NCBI GenBank assembly: GCA_963969395.1
Contig: OZ017795.1
Span: 30,299,063-30,363,062, forward strand
DNA length: 64,000 bases
Origin: Pseudoscleropodium purum
Taxonomy: Eukaryota > Streptophyta > Bryopsida > Hypnales > Brachytheciaceae
Direction: 5' to 3'
The notes beneath the pieces were generated by a model. The model was not told the DNA's origin. It made no database searches and was given only the letters and a program-made list of their open reading frames with translations. This document shows, piece after piece, positions 14,487 to 27,100 of this stretch. The translations under genes and the position numbers were made by a program. Position 1 is the stretch's first letter. Each line of letters begins with the position of its first letter.

Positions 14487-15223
14487 TTAGGCATTGTGCC
14501 TGTCATAGGCTAGTTTACCTTAACTTAACTCCTAAATGCCCAAGGCACGAAAATCTAGTGTTTGCAAAACTTTGAAGTTAAATAAAACCTCACCAAGTTT
14601 CTATTTTTAATGATTTATATTTTTGAAAAATTATTCTTGAAGTCTAGTTTTAGCATCAAAAATCCGATCTTGAAAATAAATGATAGTAATTTCTCTATTC
14701 AAGATTTTGTTCAAGGCAAGATTCTATTCAAGGGTACCCATTGCGATCTTGACTTGTTGTAGTATTGAAAGCTCTTGTAAATGAACCTCAAATACACTAA
14801 GACTTGAAGAAAAAATCACATTCAAAATTCATTTAAAAAAATTGTAGAGTAGATTTTGAGAAGCCATAAATTGATTGGAGTTATTCACGTTAGGCCCTTA
14901 AACCTCATATTTTTTGGGTCACCAACTTTTTAGGTTTGACTTGTGAAAAGTGAATTGAAATTTTTTCATAGTTTTAATACTGTCATGGCCAAACATTATA
15001 ATCTTCCAACTTATAAGTGATATTGTTGTGTTTTTTCTTCCTATGTAATTTCTAACATGTCTAGTGTGAATTTATATGGTTACAATTAAAAAAAAAAATT
15101 GATACAACTTATTAAAATGTTAGCTTTTTGTTCAATTTAAAGCAAATTTCTAAAGGCTCAAAACAAGCCTTGGCATTTAGGAGTTAAAGTATGGACTAGT
15201 GTGCTTTGTGCCATTGCCACAAT
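14487..15223. repeat. Fold-back element with ~50-bp inverted ends
   Basis: Positions 14487-14545 and 15170-15223 are imperfect inverted copies of each other, sharing TTAACTCCTAAATGCC and its complement and a GGCA-rich outer end. They bound about 640 bp of AT-rich DNA without an open frame. The layout fits a non-autonomous inverted-repeat transposon. Confidence 0.55.
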
Positions 15224-16210
15224 CAAATTAAAAGTATAAGTAATTTTTTCATTTTATTAATCCATTAAAGCTTTGAAATTCAATCATTTTCACACTTTGA
15301 AATTCAATAATTTAATTTTTTAATTAGAAAAATCCATAACTTCTACATTGTAGGTCCAAACACCATGAAATTGGTATGAATAGAAAGTCTTACCCACAAA
15401 GGAGTGCAAAGACTTTGTTTTGTGGCCTTTAGACATACAATGAAAAATTATGGATTTTCCAAAATAAAGGATAATTTAATTTAATTTTCCAATTCATAAA
15501 AACTTTGAAATTCAATAACTTTTGCATCATAAATCAAAATGTCATGAAACAAAGTGCGCACATCCCTTTGAGCAAAGAGCTTTTAAGTAGTTCCAAAAAC
15601 ACCAACAAATGCCTCATGGTTTGTTAAATCTCAATGTATCAAACAAAACAAAACAAACAACCTAGTTTAAGGGTATTGACTAGTGTACCTTTTACCATTG
15701 CTACATCTAGAGTAAAACAAAAATTTACTTTTTCATTTTTTTAATCCATTAAAACTATAATATTCTGAACTTTTTTTACTTTGAAATTGAAGAATCCAAT
15801 TCAATTTTTTTTTCATTTATTGAAATCCTTTTCACACTTTGAAATTCAATTATTCAATTTTTTAATTAAAAAATCTATAACTTCTACGGAATTGGCACCA
15901 TGAAATTGGCACTAAGCTTTATCTACAAAGGACTGCAAAGAGTTTGTTTTGTGGCATTTGAACATGCAATGCAAAAATTATGGATTTTTCAAATTATTTG
16001 ATTCTATTCTTCAATTCATAAAAACTCTGAAATTCAATAACTTTTGCATCGTAAGCCAAAACGCCACAAAACAAAGTCCATGCACCCCTTTGAGCATAGA
16101 GCTTTTAAAAAAAAATATCAAGAATGCTACCGGACACCTCATGGTTTGTTAGATATCAACGTATCAAAACAAACAAAACAAAAAACCTAATTTAAGGGTA
16201 TGGATTTCTT
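15200..16210. repeat. Two tandem copies of a dispersed AT-rich repeat
   Basis: Two units of about 460-530 bp follow each other (about 15200-15665 and 15670-16200). Both contain CTTTGAAATTCAAT runs, a TTTGTTTTGTGGC segment, AATTCAATAACTTTTGCATC, CCTCATGGTTTGTTA and an AAACAAACAACCTA-like tail followed by TTTAAGGGTAT. Decayed copies lie near 5640-6060 and 63050-63660. No coding potential is seen. Confidence 0.65.
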
Positions 16211-16489
16211 TTATGAAATTTGGAAATTTGAATTTTCTCATGAGAAACTTCATTATTTTTCACCATTTTTGATTGAAATTAATTTTTTTGGGATGCAAAT
16301 TTAGCACACTACTTCATCCTCCCCAGAAGCGCTGGTACCCACCTTGTTGGTGATGTGATAATATTCCGCCCTCAGACTGATGCCCAACCCTATACGTTAC
16401 ACTACTGTGGACAACAACTCCATTGGGCTGGACTTGAGTTTTGGCTATGGAGGAATCGAGCGAGAGATGCAGGGCGAATGATCCTCCAG

Positions 16490-16973
16490 TTAGGGTCCCC
16501 AAGCCCATCCAGGGAACCCTAACCAGGGTCCCACCTACCCCACGACGACGACAAAGACGACGACGTTGACCGACGTTGACGTCCGTCCGTGGGTCCGTCC
16601 GTCCTCCCGTCAGGAAGAAGAAGATGAGCCTCCCTGCATCCCTTCAGTTCCCCATCCCCAGCCCAGCCCAGCCCTAGTTCCTTTCCTTCGTCGTCGTCGT
16701 CTCCTTGGGTCTCGTGGTTAGGGTTCGGAGCTCCTTTTGTTTTCCCCTTCGTCGCGCCTTCCCGATGATGGCCGTGCCGCTCCCACTGCCGCCTCTCCGT
16801 CCATGAGTTTCTGCTGCCCCGCACGGTAGGCATGAGTTCTCCCTGTCAGTGAGCGCTTTGTTACACTCGCTGTTTTTTTCTCTCCTGAATTTGTCCACCC
16901 TCGGGTTGCTTCCGCTGGCCATCTCTACACGGGCTCCGGAATAAGGCGACGGGGGTCTGGGCGGGGGCCAGGC
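16490..16973 (+). promoter_or_regulatory. LARP1 promoter and 5' UTR region
   Basis: The sequence switches sharply from AT-rich to GC-rich DNA here. It contains AACCCTAA near 16506 and TTAGGGTT near 16720, both telo-box-like motifs common in plant promoters of growth and translation genes. CGACGA and GTCCGTCC runs lie at 16540-16610 and CT-rich tracts at 16675-16760. No convincing TATA box was found and the transcription start is not known. Open frames on the minus strand here are GC-rich shadows. Confidence 0.55.
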
Positions 16974-19900
16974 ATGGCGGTGGTGTCGGACACGGCCCCT
17001 GCGCCCTCTGCCGCCGCGGCTACTACTGCTGGTGCGTCCGCCGAAAGGCCTGGCCCTGCTGGGAAGAGCCCTCGCGGGGCGGGGCCGACGACGGGGGGCG
17101 GTGTCAAGGGCGCGTGGTCGCAGGTTGTGCGCGGGGAGGTGCCGCCGCAGCAGGTGCAGGTGCCCGTGCCCGTGCCCGCGCCCGGCTCCGAGAGTGGGAG
17201 TGGGAGTAGTCGAAGTGACGCCGCGCCGCCTGCGGAGGGGAAGCAGTTGAATTCAGAGAAAGCTGGCGGGGGGCAATTAGCTGGAGAATCGTCTGCGTCC
17301 GCGGCGAAAGGCGTGGAGGAACCGGCGAGATTTGAGAAATCGTTGTCAGAAGGCGAACCGCAGCAGCAGCAGCAGACGGAGGGTGAGAGTTCGACGACGA
17401 AGGGGGAAGTTACGCCAGCCTTGACGACGGGTGGTGGCGGAGATCAGGTTGTGATTAAACCTGCGAAGCCTGCTTGGAAGAATGCAAGTAGCACACTGGG
17501 TAAAACCCCTGCAACAGGACCGGTGATGGGGGCGGTGACGTGGCCGACGTTAGGAGATGCGCGCCACTCGAAGACGGTGATACCGTCTTCGGAGCCACCG
17601 CTAAAAAACCAGACCACACCAGGGGCAAACCCAATCTCGCAACAGGTTAGAGCATGGGCATGATTGAATGAAAACTCGAAGTTTTTAGGTGAATGTGGGC
17701 GTTTTTCTCGGGAACGTACTGGTGAGGAGTGCTTGAGAGCGTCATACCGTTGATACAGAGGTCTCGTAGGTTGATTTCTGTTCTAGCCAGTGCAGAGTCT
17801 CGGAAGGGAGTAGGGTTTTAGGAAACTTAACCCTTCGCTTTTTAGGGAATTCAAGGCGACTGTATTGAGGTGGAGTGACGTTATATCTATGTTTCTATCG
17901 GGTTTCCTGATTGTGTTCATATGGGGCTCTTTTCGTGATTCACCCATGAAAAATTTGAGGCAGGGTTTAGCGTTTTCCTCACTTTCTTACCTCCACTGTC
18001 ACTGAACTGTCGAGCGCAACTTGACCTCTCTAATCTGACTCCCTAAATAACAACTTTGACATATATTGAATCTGTGACGGTCAATGATAGTGTGGCAATT
18101 ATGCCGGATATCTCAGAGTTTCATTCTAGGAAGTTCATGTTGAGGAGGTTGAGTGTAGTAGATTTTGGGTTCAGTTACATTTTTTAGGGTGTGTCTACTT
18201 GCAGGCGATTTCAACAGGGCGGAGGGGTCTAAATGTCAGCAATGCGGACCAATCGACTGCTCAAGGGATCAAGCAGAAAGGGAATCGGAAAGCGCATCAC
18301 GCCGAGCACCCTTCACTCAAGGCCGGTGTCTCGGTGGCGCCTAGTTCGTCTGCAGAAGTTGCGACCTCAGAAGAGGGACCAGGGAGTAATACGTCATTTG
18401 TGGAGCCTACATCAGCTCCGGCAAGCGGTGGTAGTGAGGCTGGCACGAAGCATGTACCAGGGAATGGTGGTAATAATGAAAGGAATCGGGGCAATCACTG
18501 GAGGGGTGGTCAGGATAACGGCGGATTTGGGCGACAACGGAACGGAAGGGACCAGGTTCGGTCAAATAACCACTCATGGCATCAGCGGGGATTTCGTATG
18601 AACAATGGTCCTGCTGCGACTCTGCGAACTGGCTCCAACAGGAATTATTCCAACAGAAATATGTTCAACAACAACATGTCGGAATTTGGAAACCCAGCAG
18701 GTGTGATTCATGTCCCGGGAATGTTATTATTATTGCGTCTTTCCAAGTCGCATGCGACTTACTGCCAGTTGGGAGTGTGGTTCTTGGCCGTTCTTCACTA
18801 GTACCAGTCTTTTATTGACCCTGTCGTGGAAAGGGTTACAGCTATATGTAGAGAGACTTACATCAGCTGGAAAGTGTAGTGTGTCTAGAAAACAGATTCG
18901 GTCAATCACATGGGGTTTGGAGTGTGGTTTTGTTCTTAAACTAGAAGTTAACTATCTCATGGGTAAGTGCTTAAACTTTCCAAGTTGAGTTATTACTTTC
19001 ATAGTAATGATGAACAACATGTCGGAAGCACAAAGTAATGGACCCCCACTGCAAGGATATAGTTGAGGAAAGCCTACTTGAGGTACAGCTGTTTAATCAT
19101 AATTGAACTCTCGCACAAGCAACCACCTTGTCATTGTTTATCTCTCAAATCATAAAAGATGGGGGATATACGATCATTCCCAGTGCAAGTACTTTGGGCA
19201 GGGTAATCGTACATAGTTTGTTGAGAGAGATTGAGATTCGAAGCTATTCATGTTATCGTAGAATTTCTCGTATTTTTTCTTGAAATACTTAATTTCTCTC
19301 CTGCGTCGTAAGTTTCGGTGAGAGGTTGTGGTTTTTAGGTCTTTTGTGCTTCTTTTACTTTGTCATCTTATCAAAGTTGTTTGTCAGCATGGAAATGTCT
19401 TCCTTCAGTTCTGAACGAAGAAGAAAATATTCTAGTTAAGGCTGAAAGAATTTGGGATGGTAAACTGGTAGGTGCTTCAGCAAATATGTACTATGTGCCA
19501 GCAGGCAACGCAAACGCCGGTCATGGATTTTTTCCCCCTGGAGCGGCTGGAGGGATGGGGCCAGGCTCAAGCCCGCCTCTTCGCACCATGCTGGTTAAGC
19601 AAATCGAATATTACTTCAGGTTCGTTTGAAAATGTCTCCTCTTTCCTGATTCTTTGAGTGGTCTGCTGAGATTACGTTGGTGTACATCCAGCTTGTAGGT
19701 GTCTTTTCCCTCGTGTTTTAACGTTCTTGGTGGATATGTAGAAGCTGCTGTCCTGACTTGGATATGTTTACCATGCAGTATGGATAATCTTTGCAAAGAT
19801 ATATTTTTGCGTTCAAAGATGGACGACAATGGTTTCATACCTGTCAGTGTCATTGCCAATTTTAATAGGGTAAGTTCTTTGTTATCACGCAAATCTCGTA

Positions 19901-22900
19901 TGTATTGTTCATGTCGTAATCTGTCTTTATACTAATAATTAGCTTGATTGGGAAAGGCGTGTCTGTCTCGCGGATCTATATAACTGATGTTGCTCATAGG
20001 CATTTCAGTAATACAGGCTTCGTTAATCCTACGAATTCTGTTCGTAGTTTCAATATTTCGTTTGAAAGGAATTTTCAGTATGCAATGATTACAGAGGTCC
20101 TGGTTGTCGGGAGCGAATGTCTTTGCCTTCTCAATTCGCGTATGAAAGCATCTCATTGTGTTGCATAGAAGTGCAGGACGAATAAGATGGTTTCATGCAT
20201 TACATCACATTATAATGATAGCTGAGATATTAACACTGCGCCCTTCATTTTCGTTAGAGCATCGCATTTGGTAAGTGCTGCGTTGTTAGAGATTCTTTTT
20301 TTCGATATCTTTGGTCTGTAGGTTGTTCTTCGTTCCTGCTGGTCTCAGGTGTCAGTAGGCTTATATAATTTTTAGTTTGGAGATCATAAACTGTGGAAGA
20401 GTGGAAATGCGCACTGGTGTCGTTGGATCAGTGTTTATTGCATGCCTCACACAATGATGTTTATGGAACTTAGGACATTCAGGGTGTTGAAATTCTCTTG
20501 CAGAGATTGCTTCATGGATCTTGTTTTGGGTTTTATCTAGAGGTCAGTGAATCTTACCATCCGAGAGGTTTCTAAATGATGTCGGATTTTGCAGGTGCGT
20601 CTATTGACAGAAGATGCAGCCCTCATTCTGGATGCACTTCAGGATTCTAGTTTGGTTGAAGTGAAGGTAATCTTGGACCATGTTGTATGATGTTCGGCTC
20701 CAAGTGTTCCTTTTATGTCGATTCCTTCGTCTTAAATATCGTCTTGACTTGTCGGAGATTCGCATAGAGCGCTCTCTACCATTTAATCTGCTGCTGAAGA
20801 GGCTGAGAAGCACTTGGGGTCTAATCTGATCACCGTCAATTTACGCAGGATGACAAACTGCGCAAACGAGATGATTGGGCAACTTGGCTACTTCCTTCTG
20901 TCTCGCCCCAGTTTACTCCTGCTCCTGTTAGTACTGTTGTGGGATCTGGGAAAGATGAATCTTTGAATGGGGAAACATCCCAACAGGATTTACCAGTATC
21001 TGCAAGCAAGAGTGCTGATGAAATTAAGATTAGGGGTGAAAGCTTGGAGAGTACAGTAAATCTGTCCGAGGCATCAGCAAGCTCTTTGGAAAGTGGAGCA
21101 GAGAGTCGAGTGGCTGCTAAAGGTGGGATGGATTAACTTAATGAAGATGTTAGGGTCAGAGGCTAGCAGAAAAGCCTGTTCCGGTTGCTAAGATCCTAGT
21201 CCAGGCCGCTTTGCTGGATCTGTACTGCTCTACATAGCTCTGGAAGCTTCTTCTTTCTTTCTGAGGTTTTCTTGCTACACCTAAATATGCTGATGCAATT
21301 GTGTTACTGATGGTAATCATCTTTCAATTTGAATATCATTTAATTATTTTTTGGTGTCAATGTACACGGTGATTCAGATATTTCAGAAAAGACATCTGGA
21401 ATCCCTGACGTTGACAAGGCGCCTGCTGAAAGTGTTGGAGGGGTCGGTTTTTCTCCTCCTGGTGTTGGCCTTGCTTCTGTTATAGATGTCGGAGATACTG
21501 GGGACAGCAATATTGTGCACACAGCTTCAGCAAGTGGTCACGTAGTATCATCGATCGATGTCAAGCAAATTGAAGGGAAGAGTGATGTTGCATCGGAACC
21601 GCTGGAGGAGAAACTAGACTCAGAGCATATCTCTGTGCAGAGTGCCGTCGAAACTGATGGTCAATCTGTAAACTCAGGGTCGAAGGTCGATGCTGAGACT
21701 GCAGATCACCCTGGAGACTGGTTAACACATACTGGCAAGCGTCGGGCTTCCAGCAACAAGCGACCACCCACCTCACGACTTGCAGGAGGCTTGTCTGCCG
21801 CTTTCACTGCCAAGGACGGCAGTGCCGAGGAGGACACTTTCCTGTTTGATGAAGAACTGGAGACTTCAGAGCGGCCAATTATAAAAGACAATCAAACTAT
21901 TCCGAAAAGGTCGGTAGTGAAGTGATTGATTCTAGTGATCTCCTTCCTGGAATAAATTGTCTCAATCGATTGGTTCTTGAGTTTGATGTAATATGGTTTG
22001 ATTCGAGTACGTTACCTTGCCTATATATCTCAGTTCGCATTTTTGTATTGCTACGCATAGCATTGTATATTTGTTCTCCTCGATAATTGAAATGCATTAT
22101 GATGCAGCCATGACGGTGAAGAGGAAGACTCTGACATCAATGATCGCGATCTCCAACGACTCATAATTGTGACTCAGGTCTGTATGATCGTCTCTTGGTC
22201 CCAATTTATGTCTGTTGGTTCTTCTTAATTAAGTACTTTGTTTCCACTATCAACATTCTTTGAACTCATAGTTATCTATATGACTGTGCAGAGTAAGAAG
22301 TTGGTTCGAGGGGATCGTAAAGGTCCTGATGGACGAGATCATGGTCGGAAGGCCATATCGGAAGATCTTGTTTCCGTCATCAACGATGGTCTTTTCTTTT
22401 ATGAGCAGGTGAGATCTAAATAGGTGCACATAGATATGCATGAGAGATGTGGTCCTCTGGTAGGGTTCAGTAATATTTTGTGCATAGCAAATGGCATTGC
22501 TCTTAGTACCGAATGTGTAAGTTGAGAGCATGATAGGAAGGAGCGCTTTTATTGGGCCACTTTATCTGGAAACCTATGCGCCTGTGTCCTCGTCTCGAGG
22601 CTGAACTTCGGTCTTTAATTTAAAGCCTGGAACTGATTCAATTACTGATATTCTGACATTTTGTGTGTAGGAGTTAATGTCGGGCAAGACGAAACGATCT
22701 ACGGCTGTGCCTCCTAAAGTTGCTACAAGTGAATCCGGCTCTCTCGGTAGGGTCGGTTCTCTAGGAGAGATAGCGGGTCGTGTTCTTGGCAGCAGCGCAG
22801 GTAGTGCTGGGTCGGATGGACCCTTGCGGCCACCCAGAGGGCAAATCAGAACTTCACGTGGCGGCTTCCAGCAACGGCTTTTCCCTAGTAACCCTCGTGA

Positions 22901-25900
22901 TGGCCACAGGTCAAGATTGACTGCTGAGAGTCCTCCAAGTGACTCAGTTGGTTTCTTTTTTGGCACCACCCCTGAAAATCAAAGGTACGTTATCGAGTGG
23001 GTACTGCATGAAGTAGTATTGCATTCATATGCTGTCTGTTCAATTTTGATCTTTACGGGGTTGCAACAAATATTTGTCCTGTCCATGTACCCTATTCGTA
23101 TTTCGAAAGTCCTTTTTTATGAGACGAAAGAACTTTCCATTGCCTAAATCAGTAATAAATTCTACAGTTTCAGTCGAATATTCGGGTACTATGCCGAGCA
23201 TTACGGAGTATTCTCTATTTGCCTGAAAACTGTGGTCAGGGCCATAATCGAATAATCGAGTTACTGCATGATGCCAAGATCAGATTCGTGTGAAAATACT
23301 AAAAACTTGGTAGAATATGTATTTTTGAATGTGAAATGTGGATTGCTAATTGCAAATGGTGATACTCGATGACCATCCTAGAATTGGTGATTTTGCGTCT
23401 CAGTTCTCGGTTTAGTGTTCTATACTTGTTTTTAAGTTTCTGTGAGTGAGTCTGGAATATGCTCGTGCTAATGATATCTCGATTTTTATTTTTGTATTTC
23501 GTGTGTTGAGATTTTGTAATTGTAACCAACTTACATCTTACTGCAGTGTGTCTTTATCTTCTTCTTACGGTTCAACTCGCATGGGATCGTCCCCTTTCGG
23601 TACTTCCCCGGGTGGCTTTATGCCAGGAAGCAGCCCGCCGGTGGGATCAATTCCCAAGCCTTTTCCTCATTTCCAGCATCCAAGTCATGCCCTTCTTGAA
23701 GATAATGGCTTTAAGCAGCAAAAGTGAGTTCCTCGCTTCTTAACCCCGTGGAAGACGTTTTGGTCTTTCCTTATTTTGGGTAGGTCCTAGTGTATTCACA
23801 AGTATTGGAAAAGTAATGAAAATCGACTAAATTTATTTATGTTTAAATTTTTTGGGTAGTATAGATCCACCATAGATCCATGTAAAGCTTTGATTCATTT
23901 CATAATTATTAATTAGGTCAAACCTGCAAAGGATTCGTTTTTGAGACAGTCCTGACATCTTGAAGAAAACAAAACATTAAAGCTTTTTAAAAAAAATTCA
24001 ATTTTACTAAGTGGTCAAACTTCTCGACTTAAGTTTCAAATTTTATACCGAAGATAAACATGTCTGAAGTAAAATGCAAAGAGGTCCATATCAAAGATTC
24101 ATTTCACGAACATAAACGAGTAGAAATAGAGTTAGTAGTGACACTTTCGGTAGTGTCCGTTGATGATACAAGGGGTAGTTGCCTTATCGTCTCTTATAGT
24201 GTTTTACATTTTGATGTGTTTAGGATAGGGTCTTTCGTTTCCAACATATTATCAACATGCCAAATTTGTGTGGGTATGTTGTTCGGAGTTCTGATGAATG
24301 CCACTAGTTTTCTTGATTGGAAATTTTGTTAATATGAAACAATATTTTTGATATAATGACCTTTCTATAATGTGGAATAATCCAATATGTAATAATCTTG
24401 AGTACTTTCTGAGACGCAGGTATGCGAATTACTACAAGCGCTGCTTAGTGGAAAGGAAACGAGTCGGTATTGGCTGCAGTGAGGTGAGTTTTTAAACTCT
24501 GATTTGCAGTTGTCTGATTATGTTGTCAATCATTGAGCAATTCCGAAATTCTCTTGCCCATTGTGCATTTGGATTTATCCTGTAATTCAAACGTTTCTGC
24601 TTGTGAATTTTTTGGGTCCTAATCCTCTCATGTCGGTTTATCGACTTCTTGCTAACAAGAAATCATTTCTGTTTTCCCATCTCTGCAGGAAATGAACACT
24701 TTATTCCGGTTTTGGTCTTACTTTTTACGGAAAAATTTTAATACGTCCATGTACTTGGAGTTTAAAAAACTTGCCGAGGAGGATGCAGCAGCCAAGTATA
24801 ATTACGGAATGGAATGTCTTTTTAGGTTTTACAGGTAAAAAAATTCTGCCTATATTTTTTTAATTTTCTGATCTTGTGGACAATATAGTTTTGGCACGAT
24901 CCCTTTCTCATGCCGGTTTGGTTCACAATTTCTGACGTTTTTGAAGCTCATTATCGAGTCACTCGAAATCAATGCTTTCTTATTCATCTGTGTATAAATA
25001 TATATACAAGTAACACACTGTTGCTATCGCAACAATGTCTCAGGGACTCATGAAATCTTTCGTGATAGGACTGCATGGGCTTATCTAGCGTGCTGCCCAT
25101 GGTGCTGTTACTTGAATACAATACATGTGACTGCGAATATGCTGACATTTATTTTCTGATTTTGTAGCTACGGCCTCGAACAGAAGTTCAAGCAGGACAT
25201 GTATGACGATTTTGAGAAACTTACTCTGGATACGTATCTTAAAGGCAACCTTTATGGCCTTGAGAAATACTGGTACTTTTTAATCCGACGTTTTACACCC
25301 TTGTTCTCTATCTTATTATTAGTGATGAATTAAGGAACTATTATTACTACAATGGTTCATAAATCTCCTTCACTTCCCTGTTCATTCTAGATTCAAAGAT
25401 TGTTATAGTGTTTAAGAGCTCACTGAGAAATACCTTGGACTTTTTTTCATGATAGATTAAAGGTTCTAACATTTGCACTTGAACTGATCTTTTCCTGGGA
25501 CTCCACCTATACATTTGGATTTGTTTTTTCGATTCTGTGCACTGTCTGAATCTATGGAGCAGCTGATATTGATTACATCTTGTAGGGATCAATCTTTGCT
25601 GCTGGAAGTTTCACAATTCTTCATTTCCACATTCTATTGTTTTACTTGATGTTTATCAACACTAATAGTAATGCTATTTTTTTGCAGGGCATTCCATCAT
25701 TATCGCAAGGATAGGAGTGAGGAGCCAACTCCGAAAAACCCAGAACTGGAGCGGTTGCTCAACGAAGAGTTTCGGACCATGAGTGATTTTCGCAGAGCGA
25801 AAGAGAAACTGGCCTTGGAGGCGAAGGAAAAAGAATCCGCTTCTCTTCAAGAGTCATCATCTTCTTCCGAGAAGACCCCGAATGCACTGCCCGTTTCATC

Positions 25901-25904
25901 TTAG
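16974..25904 (+). CDS. LARP1: La-related protein 1 (LARP1)
   Basis: LARP1 is a cytoplasmic mRNA-binding protein that controls translation and stability of 5'TOP mRNAs downstream of TOR. My 15-exon model is 16974-17645, 18205-18700, 19481-19619, 19779-19869, 20595-20666, 20849-21122, 21378-21909, 22108-22177, 22292-22408, 22671-22984, 23547-23723, 24420-24483, 24689-24834, 25168-25272 and 25688-25904. All junctions are GT-AG and in phase, giving 1161 residues. Residues 1-420 are low complexity (Gly, Ser, Gln, Asn, RG-rich). The La motif is at about 421-505 ([19 protein letters not shown]). The segment RLIIVTQ precedes the C-terminal DM15 repeats (about 945-1092: [42 protein letters not shown]). 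A Ser/Glu-rich tail follows. ATG 16974 is the first in-frame start of a long GC-rich exon. Exon content is complete, so it is probably functional. Confidence 0.95.
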
Positions 25905-26635
25905 CTATTGCAAAGATGGGGTGCATCTTGCCAGCCTTTCTCTCTCTCTATGGCTGCCTTTCAGCCTAGGGATCCGTCTTGGCTTGCTGCTGATTTTTCA
26001 CGTGCCTTGTGACGACGTACTGGAGCTGAGATTTTGAGATTTGATTATTCCTGTCGCTGCTGGCAATCATTCTGAAGTCCATCATGCGACCAGAATGTGT
26101 TGGAAACCACAACTTTGGGCTGTGTAGGGGTTGGAAGCAACCCGGCTATTAGTGGTAGTTAGTTTTTTGAAAACCATTGTTTTAAGTGGCATTGTGAAGA
26201 GGTGAAGTTTTTTTTTTAGTTACATCCAAAATTTTTGATCAGTAAGAGTTGTCAGGTGCCATTGGAAGGTTTGGTGCTACGTCTTTGCCGCCTATGCTTA
26301 TCCTTGTGTGGTATATATACTGGACATGCTTTATTTCCTGGATTTTTCTTCAACTGGGATCATACTTCGTATGCAGCTCCCATCACTGTATACGAGATTC
26401 TTTTCCTTGTCATTTGGAGCACTGAAATCATATTTTGCTGTTTAGACTGCCACTTGCTGGTGTATATTTCAGCTGACTGGTATGCGATTAGCCCATGGCG
26501 AAATGACTGTCTTATAAGGGGGGTGGGTTTGGGTGAACTATCCCATCCGCTTGGCCTTGGAGAACTGCCCGGGACAACTTCATAAGATTTTTGTGTCTCC
26601 CACCCTCTTTGGTGGGTTCCCCTCCGAGTGGAAGG
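25905..26635. other. LARP1 3' UTR and intergenic DNA
   Basis: This stretch follows the LARP1 stop codon and probably holds its 3' untranslated region. Open frames such as 26235-26585 lack family motifs. No clear polyadenylation signal could be picked out. Confidence 0.4.
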
Positions 26636-27100
26636 TACGAGGTAGGCACCCCCAAACCGTCACTTTTGGGACTGCTGTGCCTACTTAGTTACTATTGTTA
26701 GGCTCGTCAAATTTCATTGATTTTCTTGTTGACAAGTGAAAGTAGGTTTCAACACACCAAAGAATGCAACATATGGATACCTCTCATGCTAAAGTTTCTA
26801 AGGGTCAAAGTTTTTTCTGGTAGATGTTCTAAAATTATTTCTTCCACATATGTACGTATTCTGGAGATATTCATAGAGAGATGATATCAGTTTTGGGTGA
26901 GTGGTGCATTTTCGGGGTGCCCACTTTGTACAGATTGATTTTGGAGTTATTCATAGAGTGATGATGTCTGTTTTGGGATTGCCTCAGTGGTGCAATTTTG
27001 GGGGTGCCCACCTTGTACCCATCGATTTTGGAGATATTCATAGAGTGATGATGTAGGTTTTTAGGTCACTGGTGCATTTCGGGGTGCGCACCTTATCCTT
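26636..27100 (+). repeat. Dispersed repeat, copy 1, with tandem part
   Basis: The first part (26636-26870) matches 32570-32800 in the same orientation; shared pieces include GGCACCCCCAAA, TTTTCTT before AAGTGAAAG, and GGTCAAAG. From 26862 an internal unit beginning GGAGATATTCATAGAG is repeated at 26943 and 27030, so the period is 81-87 bp. Each unit ends in a GGGGTGCCCAC-type segment. No coding content is seen. Confidence 0.65.

Noticed and set aside
16519..17107. Minus-strand open frames over the LARP1 5' end
   Set aside because: They are Pro/Gly/Arg-rich translations of GC-rich DNA opposite the LARP1 leader and exon 1, without motifs.
22574..22969. Minus-strand open frame of 131 codons
   Set aside because: It is the antisense of LARP1 exon 22671-22984.
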